A DNA stretch of 64,000 nt. Origin: Marinomonas balearica. GTDB lineage: Bacteria; Pseudomonadota; Gammaproteobacteria; Pseudomonadales; Marinomonadaceae. The stretch spans positions 62,001-126,000 of the forward strand of contig NZ_SNXC01000009.1 of the NCBI RefSeq assembly GCF_004362145.1, written 5' to 3'. Below the pieces are notes generated by a model. It saw nothing but the letters and a program-made list of their open reading frames with translations, had not been told where the DNA came from and did not search any database. Shown here piece after piece: positions 58,480-64,000 of this stretch (its first letter is position 1; each line of letters begins with the position of its first letter). The position numbers and the translations under genes were made by a program.

Positions 58480-59997
58480 ATGATTTACGCCAAACCTGGA
58501 ACCGAAGGTAGTGTTGTTAACTTTCAGAGCCAATACGAAAATTTTATTGGCGGGGAATGGGTAGCGCCTGTAAAAGGCCTGTATTTCGATAATGTCAGCC
58601 CTGTTGATGGTCAAGTATTTTGTCGTATTCCTCGTTCAAGTGAAGACGATATTAACCTAGCATTGGATGCTGCGCACAGGGCAAAGGTTGCGTGGGGAAA
58701 AACATCTGTTACAGAGCGTTCTAATATACTGCTCAAAATGGCGGATCGGATAGAGCAAAATTTGGAAAGAATAGCCGTAGCCGAAACCTGGGATAATGGT
58801 AAAGCGGTTCGTGAAACCTTAGCTGCGGATATACCTTTAGCTGCCGATCATTTTCGCTATTTCGCAGGATGTATCCGAGCGCAAGAGGGCAGTACGGCCG
58901 AGCTTGATGAAAACACCGTTTCTTATCACTTTCATGAACCTTTAGGGGTTGTGGGGCAAATAATTCCGTGGAACTTTCCTATTTTGATGGCTGCTTGGAA
59001 GTTGGCTCCCGCTCTTGCCGCAGGTAACTGCATTGTTTTGAAGCCTGCGGAGCAAACTCCCGCATCGATTCTTGAATTGATCAAAGTGGTTCAAGACCTT
59101 TTGCCAGCAGGCGTGCTGAATATTGTAAACGGATTTGGTGCAGAGGCTGGTCAGGCTTTAGCGACCAGTAAGCGTATTGCTAAGATTGCATTTACCGGCT
59201 CTACACCTGTCGGATCTCATATTTTGAAATGTGCCGCGGAAAACATTATTCCTTCTACAGTTGAGTTGGGCGGTAAGTCGCCTAATATTTACTTTGCAGA
59301 CGTTATGCAGCAAGAAGATGCATTTGTTCAAAAAGCGGCAGAGGGATTGGTTTTGGCGTTTTTTAATCAGGGTGAAGTCTGTACGTGCCCATCTCGTGCG
59401 CTTATTCAGGAATCAATATATGACGACTTTATCGGTCACGTACTTGAGCGCGCAACCAGAATTAAGCGAGGTAATCCTCTCGATACAGATACACAAGTCG
59501 GAGCCCAAGCCTCTCAGGAACAGTTTGATAAGATATTAAGTTACATTGATATCGGCAGGAAAGAAGGTGCTCAAGTGCTGTGTGGTGGTGGTGTAGAGCA
59601 ATTGGATGACTTTAATCGAGGTTTTTATATTCAGCCTACGATAATGAAAGGCAACAATGATATGCGGATTTTTCAGGAAGAAATATTCGGGCCTGTTGTG
59701 AGTGTCACGACCTTCAAAGATGAAGCTGAAGCACTTGCTATTGCAAACGATACGGAGTTTGGTTTAGGGGCAGGGGTGTGGACTCGTGACACCAACCTAG
59801 CCTATCGCATGGGTCGCAATATTGAAGCCGGTCGTATTTGGATGAACTGCTACCACCAATACCCTGCGCATGCGGCATTTGGAGGCTATAAGAAATCGGG
59901 AGTAGGGCGTGAAACTCATAAAGTTGCGCTTGAGCACTATCAGCAAACCAAGAATATGTTGGTGAGCTACGATATTAATCCGCTGGGTTTCTTTTAA
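58480..59997 (+). CDS. exaC: NAD-dependent aldehyde dehydrogenase (ExaC/AldB type)
   Basis: 505 residues. The N-terminus [19 protein letters not shown], then [13 protein letters not shown] and [18 protein letters not shown] match ExaC of Pseudomonas. Catalytic parts are intact: [19 protein letters not shown], the general base Glu in ELGGKSPNI, and the nucleophile Cys in [12 protein letters not shown] (Cys-Thr-Cys). It oxidises acetaldehyde and other short aldehydes to acids in the cytoplasm. GGAGAGCTCAT precedes the start. An AraC regulator is divergent. No alcohol dehydrogenase gene is adjacent in the window. A strong terminator follows. Confidence 0.95.
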   Translation: MIYAKPGTEGSVVNFQSQYENFIGGEWVAPVKGLYFDNVSPVDGQVFCRIPRSSEDDINLALDAAHRAKVAWGKTSVTERSNILLKMADRIEQNLERIAVAETWDNGKAVRETLAADIPLAADHFRYFAGCIRAQEGSTAELDENTVSYHFHEPLGVVGQIIPWNFPILMAAWKLAPALAAGNCIVLKPAEQTPASILELIKVVQDLLPAGVLNIVNGFGAEAGQALATSKRIAKIAFTGSTPVGSHILKCAAENIIPSTVELGGKSPNIYFADVMQQEDAFVQKAAEGLVLAFFNQGEVCTCPSRALIQESIYDDFIGHVLERATRIKRGNPLDTDTQVGAQASQEQFDKILSYIDIGRKEGAQVLCGGGVEQLDDFNRGFYIQPTIMKGNNDMRIFQEEIFGPVVSVTTFKDEAEALAIANDTEFGLGAGVWTRDTNLAYRMGRNIEAGRIWMNCYHQYPAHAAFGGYKKSGVGRETHKVALEHYQQTKNMLVSYDINPLGFF

Positions 59998-60001
59998 GCA
60001 A

Positions 60002-60041
60002 AAAAAAGCCGATGCTTTACGTTAAGCATCGGCTTTTTTAG
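60002..60041. terminator. bidirectional terminator between exaC and the symporter gene
   Basis: AAAAAAGCCGATGCTT (60002-60017), TACGTT loop, AAGCATCGGCTTTTTT (60024-60039). Perfect 16-bp stem with A- and T-tracts on both sides, between convergent genes. Confidence 0.94.
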
Positions 60042-60050
60042 CGGTAATTC

Positions 60051-61595
60051 TTATTTGAATTTTTTGAATTCGCCTGCGCGAAGACGAGTCATGTAAGAAT
60101 TTAGCTCTTTCTTAACGACTGGCATTAAGAAATACAAGCCAATGATATTCACAACAGCCATTGCAAAGATGGCAGCGTCAGAGAAATCGATAACTGGACC
60201 TAAGCTGATCGTTGCACCGATAAAAACAAAAATACAGAAAATAATTTTGAATGTTAGCTCTGCGCCTTTGCTCTCGCCAAATAGGTAAGTCCATGCTTTT
60301 AGACCGTAGTATGACCAGCTCAACATGGTTGAGAAAGCGAATAATACGACAGCAACAACAAGAATGTATGGGAACCAGCTGAACGCTGAAGCAAATGCTG
60401 CTGATGTCAATGCAACACCAGAAGAACCGTCAGCAGTTTGAATAGTGCCAGACTCATTTAGCATGTACAGACCTGTTGTAGGGTCTACGACCAATTGCTG
60501 AGTGATGATGATCACCAATGCAGTCATAGTACAAATAACAACGGTATCGATGAATGGCTCTAGAAGAGACACAAGACCTTCTGTAATCGGCTCGTTTGTT
60601 CTTACTGCAGAGTGAGCTATCGCAGCCGAACCTACACCTGCTTCATTCGAGAACGCTGCACGTTTGAAGCCTTGAATCAAAGCACCAACCATACCGCCAG
60701 CTACACCTAAACCGGTGAAGGCTCCTTCGAAAATCTGGCCAAATGCCCAGCCAATTTTATCCGCGTTCATTAGAATAATAACGAGAGCCGTACCAACATA
60801 AAGCACACCCATGAAAGGGACTACTTTTTCAGTTACGTTTGCGATTGATTTAATACCACCAACAATAACTGCGAAAACGACAACAGCAAAAATAATACCT
60901 GTGATCCAACCAGGGTAATCGCCAATAACACCGCTTAGTTGAGCGTGTGCTTGGTTTGCCTGGAACATGTTTCCGCCACCTAATGCGCCGAAGATACAGA
61001 AAACTGCAAACAGCGCCGCTAGGAATTTACCAAAACCTGCTGGTAAACCACGTTCGATGAAGCCTTTAGAGATGTAGTACATCGGGCCACCAGAAACACG
61101 ACCATCGTCGAATTGGTTACGGTATTTAACACCCAGTGTACATTCTGCAAACTTGGAAGCCATACCCAATAAACCAGCAAGGATCATCCAAAATGTCGCG
61201 CCAGGACCACCGATGCTGACAGCCACTGCAACCCCTGCAATATTTCCTAAACCTACGGTGCCGGACAACGCCGTTGCTAAGGCTTGGAAATGGCTTACTT
61301 CACCTGCATCATTAGGGTTAGAGTAATCACCTTTTACAAGAGATATAGAATGCCCTATAGCGCGGAACTGGATAAAACCGAAATAAAGAGTGAAAACACT
61401 CGCTCCGACAACCAACCAAAGTACGATCCAAGGAAAGCTTGTACCCGGTAGAGGAGAGAAGATAAGACTAACAAACCATCCCGTTGCGGAAGAGAAAACA
61501 CTGTTTATTGTTTCATCAATTGAACTTGCTGAAACCAGCGAACTAAAAAGAGCAAAAAACGATACGGTCAAAGCCGTAAACAGTTTTGAAATCAT
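60051..61595 (-). CDS. sodium:alanine symporter family protein
   Basis: 514 residues with about eleven to twelve helices. Features of the alanine-or-glycine:cation symporter (AGCS) family: [30 protein letters not shown] (in parts), [32 protein letters not shown] (in parts) with the sodium site, [23 protein letters not shown], and [20 protein letters not shown]. It imports alanine or glycine with sodium. The mature protein is preceded by an uncleaved hydrophobic start (ALFSSLVSA). It lies 15 bases after the usp gene on the same strand, so the two form an operon. Confidence 0.94.
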   Translation of the reverse strand: MISKLFTALTVSFFALFSSLVSASSIDETINSVFSSATGWFVSLIFSPLPGTSFPWIVLWLVVGASVFTLYFGFIQFRAIGHSISLVKGDYSNPNDAGEVSHFQALATALSGTVGLGNIAGVAVAVSIGGPGATFWMILAGLLGMASKFAECTLGVKYRNQFDDGRVSGGPMYYISKGFIERGLPAGFGKFLAALFAVFCIFGALGGGNMFQANQAHAQLSGVIGDYPGWITGIIFAVVVFAVIVGGIKSIANVTEKVVPFMGVLYVGTALVIILMNADKIGWAFGQIFEGAFTGLGVAGGMVGALIQGFKRAAFSNEAGVGSAAIAHSAVRTNEPITEGLVSLLEPFIDTVVICTMTALVIIITQQLVVDPTTGLYMLNESGTIQTADGSSGVALTSAAFASAFSWFPYILVVAVVLFAFSTMLSWSYYGLKAWTYLFGESKGAELTFKIIFCIFVFIGATISLGPVIDFSDAAIFAMAVVNIIGLYFLMPVVKKELNSYMTRLRAGEFKKFK

Positions 61596-61610
61596 AGAAA
61601 ATACCTGAAA

Positions 61611-62051
61611 TTAACTTACTACAGTGACGGGGACATTAGAACCCATTACAAGATTAGCGGTAACACTGCCAAATACGCGCGCGCTCAAACCTTGTTCAGT
61701 GGAACGAGCCACAAAGATTTGCTCAGCGTTATTCTCAACCGCAATGTTATTTAGGATTGTCGCAGCTTTACCGTGGATGACACGGCCTTCAGCATTAATG
61801 CCGTCGTTTTTAAGGGCTTCTAGCAAGGGGTCGATAACGCGTTTTTGGGCGCTGTCAGACTCTTCCTGCTTTTGCTTATGACGAATCGCATTCTCTTCTG
61901 TTGTTTGGAATTTATATGGAGACCATTCAACGACACATACAAGCATAAGCTTGCATTCTTCGCCTACTAAAGAAGCTTGCCTCTTTGCAAATGCCAAAGC
62001 GCGGTTGCTTGCGTCACTCCCGTCAACTCCGACTATAAATGTTACGGACAT
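61611..62051 (-). CDS. universal stress protein (UspA family)
   Basis: 146 residues, one Usp domain. VTFIVGVDGSDASNRALAFA is the start, KRQASLVGEECKLMLVCVVEW the second strand-helix, and the C-terminal nucleotide-binding-like GSVTANLVMGSNVPVTVV keeps the G-2x-G-9x-G(S/T) pattern approximately (VFGSVTANLVMGSNVPVTV). These soluble proteins bind ATP or act as dimers in stress. It is the first gene of an operon with the AGCS symporter. The start at 62051 has a GGATGGGAATAT leader upstream. Role in alanine transport is unknown. Confidence 0.9.
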   Translation of the reverse strand: MSVTFIVGVDGSDASNRALAFAKRQASLVGEECKLMLVCVVEWSPYKFQTTEENAIRHKQKQEESDSAQKRVIDPLLEALKNDGINAEGRVIHGKAATILNNIAVENNAEQIFVARSTEQGLSARVFGSVTANLVMGSNVPVTVVS

Positions 62052-62464
62052 ATTCCCATCCTATCGATTTTTATTGTGGGGTACACATGGTTGTGTAGGC
62101 GCGTATTAAACTGAAAGTTTGCTCAGAACTCAAACTAAATTTAGGGCTTTAGGCCACATTTTGTACTATTTTTTCGCATTTATGCGCGTCTTGAGCTATT
62201 GGGCTAGGGTAAAAGCAGTTTTTTAAGCTGTTTTTGCAAAAATTACTTATTAGGGGTTTTATCTTAATCTCGGCTGTGTAGAATTGCCGAGCCTTAGATG
62301 TGACAGTATGGTTTCATTTATATTTCATAAATGTTACCGAAATGTTGCGGTGCTGGCAGGGACTGAATTAAGTACATGATACTGGCCTGCTTATTTAAAG
62401 GGATAATAAGTGGTCGCTAATCAATATTACTTAGTATTGTTTAACTCTATATAAAGAACCATTT
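62052..62464. other. 413-base divergent intergenic region
   Basis: Region between usp and the PiT gene. It contains CTCGGC/GCCGAG (about 62270-62293), a 6-bp inverted repeat that could be a leader hairpin, and the paired AAGCAGTTTTTTAAGCTGTTTTTGC-type imperfect dyad near 62214. No TGTCA tandem as at phoX was found, so no PhoB control is evident. No ORF or RNA gene seen. Confidence 0.3.
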
Positions 62465-64000
62465 ATGGACTTCACGAATAAAACCACTGATTCGAACTCA
62501 CACAGTTCTGATTTCATCAAAATTCTCATAGCCTTAGCATTTATATGTTGCGCTGGCTACTATGCGACGTCTAATGGCGCTGCGGTTTCAAATGTATCTA
62601 TTTTAGCGATTGCTGCGGCAATTGGCGCTTACATGGCAATTAACATTGGTGCAAATGACGTTGCTAATAACGTTGGTCCTGCTGTTGGTGCGAAAGCGTT
62701 GACGATGACCGGAGCTATTCTAATTGCGGCTATTTTTGAAGCAAGTGGCGCACTTATTGCGGGTGGTACTGTTGTGGGTACCATTAAAAAAGGCATCATT
62801 AACCCTGCCGCTATAGCGGATGCGTCTACCTTTATTTGGGTTATGATGGCCGCTTTGCTAGCCGGGGCGATTTGGTTGAACCTAGCTACGTATCTCGGTG
62901 CTCCTGTATCTACGACACATTCCATTGTGGGTGGTGTTATGGGTGCTGGTATCGCTGCTGGTGGTTGGGACATTGCAAATTGGAGCAAAGTTAGCGCGAT
63001 TGTCGCTAGTTGGATTATCTCTCCCGCATTGGGGGGGATGATCGCCGCACTCTTTCTCATCTATGTTAAGCGAGCCGTTACTTATAAAAACGACATGATT
63101 AGCGCGGCCAAAAAAGTTGTTCCTTTGCTGATCGCAATTATGGTGTGGGCATTTTCGACATACCTTATTGTTAAAGGTTTGAAGAAGCTGTTTAAAGTTG
63201 AATTTATTACCGCTTTGGGCCTTGGTTTTATCATTGCTATTGTTGCTTATTTAATTGTGCGCCCTATGATCGCGAAAGCGGCTGCGTCCTTAAAAAATGA
63301 AAAAGAGTCCGTTAATAGCTTATTTACCTTGCCTTTGATTGCGTCGGCTGCCTTACTGAGTTTCGCTCATGGAGCTAACGATGTTGCTAATGCGATTGGA
63401 CCATTGGCAGCGATAAACGATGCATTGATCAGCGGCGGTATATCAAGTAAAGCGGCTATTCCTCTTTGGGTTATGCTGGTTGGCGGTGTCGGTATTGCTG
63501 TTGGTTTGGCTTTATTTGGGCCTAAGCTGATAAAAACAGTTGGCTCAGAAATCACGCACCTTGATAAAACGCGTGCATTTTGTGTCGCAATGGCTGCCGC
63601 GATTACCGTGATTATTGCATCTCAGTTGGGTTTGCCTGTGAGCTCAACTCACATCGCAGTGGGCGGCATCTTCGGTGTAGGTTTTCTTCGTGAATACTTG
63701 AAAGCATCATACGAGAGAAAGCTAAATGAAGTGATGGTGCACTCTAAGCGAGCAGGTTATGATGTTGATCAAACGACATTGTTTGTAGAGCGTTTCAAAA
63801 AAGCTGACGTTGATGAGAAAAGAGCCATTCTTAGAGAACTCAAAGCAGAAAAGAGTACAGATCTTATTTCTAAACAAGATCGTAAAACTCTAAAACGTGC
63901 CACTAAAAAAGAATTAGTGAAGCGTTCTGCTCTGCTTCGCATTGCCGCAGCATGGATAATTACAGTGCCTGCTTCTGCACTGCTATCTGCATTGCTTTTC
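62465..64000 (+). CDS. PiT-family inorganic phosphate transporter (3' end cut by window)
   Basis: Open from ATG 62465 to the edge (512 codons, no stop yet). Two PiT signature repeats are visible: INIGANDVANNVGPAVGAKAL and HGANDVANAIGPLAA, with PVSTTHSIVGGVMGAG and PVSSTHIAVGGIFGVG following each, the pattern of PitA/sulfate permease (PF01384) proteins. It starts with about 15 residues of polar lead before the first helix. A long cytoplasmic loop (about residues 415-490; charged, Lys-rich) separates the last helices. It imports phosphate or sulfate with cations. Weak ribosome site (AAAGAA). Confidence 0.92.
   Translation, partial: MDFTNKTTDSNSHSSDFIKILIALAFICCAGYYATSNGAAVSNVSILAIAAAIGAYMAINIGANDVANNVGPAVGAKALTMTGAILIAAIFEASGALIAGGTVVGTIKKGIINPAAIADASTFIWVMMAALLAGAIWLNLATYLGAPVSTTHSIVGGVMGAGIAAGGWDIANWSKVSAIVASWIISPALGGMIAALFLIYVKRAVTYKNDMISAAKKVVPLLIAIMVWAFSTYLIVKGLKKLFKVEFITALGLGFIIAIVAYLIVRPMIAKAAASLKNEKESVNSLFTLPLIASAALLSFAHGANDVANAIGPLAAINDALISGGISSKAAIPLWVMLVGGVGIAVGLALFGPKLIKTVGSEITHLDKTRAFCVAMAAAITVIIASQLGLPVSSTHIAVGGIFGVGFLREYLKASYERKLNEVMVHSKRAGYDVDQTTLFVERFKKADVDEKRAILRELKAEKSTDLISKQDRKTLKRATKKELVKRSALLRIAAAWIITVPASALLSALLF

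Noticed and set aside
62052-62464. Pho box upstream of the PiT gene
   Set aside because: Only isolated GTGACA/TGTGACAG-like words are present; no 11-base-spaced TGTCA series as at phoX.

Overview
The window looks like chromosome from a marine gammaproteobacterium of the Oceanospirillales type (Marinomonas-like). This is an inference from moderate to low GC, two TRAP-type uptake systems, a CodB-type permease, Kbl/Tdh, ExaC-type aldehyde dehydrogenase, PhoX and many c-di-GMP and two-component proteins. No phage, insertion sequence, CRISPR array or rRNA was seen. One tRNA, Leu(UAG), is present. Most genes have clear Shine-Dalgarno sites, and many intrinsic terminators could be read by eye.

Layout. 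0-1.5 kb: end of a cobalamin cluster (CobN tail, a possible 39-aa membrane peptide, CbiX with a His-rich metal-binding tail). 1.6-5 kb: a DctP-Q-M TRAP transporter of the 2-oxoacid-binding type. 5-10 kb: cytosine permease, LysR regulator, and kbl-tdh for threonine breakdown. 9.9-17.2 kb: a self-contained regulated uptake unit. It has a sensor kinase with a periplasmic solute-binding domain, a sigma-54 activator, two perfect TATAAC-N4-GTTATA dyads, a -24/-12 promoter, a TAXI-type binding protein and a fused TRAP permease. 17.3-21.8 kb: an isochorismatase-fold-like protein, a DUF1059 protein, a delta-class carbonic anhydrase, a membrane GGDEF protein and a short BLUF photoreceptor. 22-24.8 kb: a Maf-type (DUF115) protein whose 3' end overlaps a secreted protein built on 18 hexapeptide repeats; this is the most unusual locus here. 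24.9-31.9 kb: an EamA transporter, then a Fur-box-controlled iron-type ABC cluster with two divergent paralogous binding proteins, a permease, an ATPase, a pseudoazurin-like copper protein and an MFS transporter.

31.9-35 kb: a cytoplasmic GAF-type histidine kinase translated after a REC-DUF3369-HD-GYP regulator. 35-46.5 kb: secreted ExeM-type nuclease, YegD-like Hsp70, a small outer membrane barrel, a FUSC-type membrane protein, PhoX with Pho boxes, and a PAS-GGDEF-EAL protein. ExeM and PhoX could both help release phosphate, and a PiT transporter at the right edge could import it. 46.6-52.7 kb: GhrA, a CHMI-family isomerase overlapping phospholipase A, a duplicated-domain lipoprotein, a PAP2 phosphatase overlapping a glycosyltransferase, and a twin-arginine dienelactone hydrolase. 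53-64 kb: folM-folE, a small membrane protein, tRNA-Leu, an EntS-like MFS, a eukaryote-type S-adenosylmethionine decarboxylase, an AraC regulator divergent from exaC, usp with an alanine/sodium symporter, and a truncated PiT transporter.

All family calls come from reading motifs by eye, without database searches. Substrates of transporters and ligands of sensors are inferred at best. Intergenic stretches above about 300 bases are described as entries.
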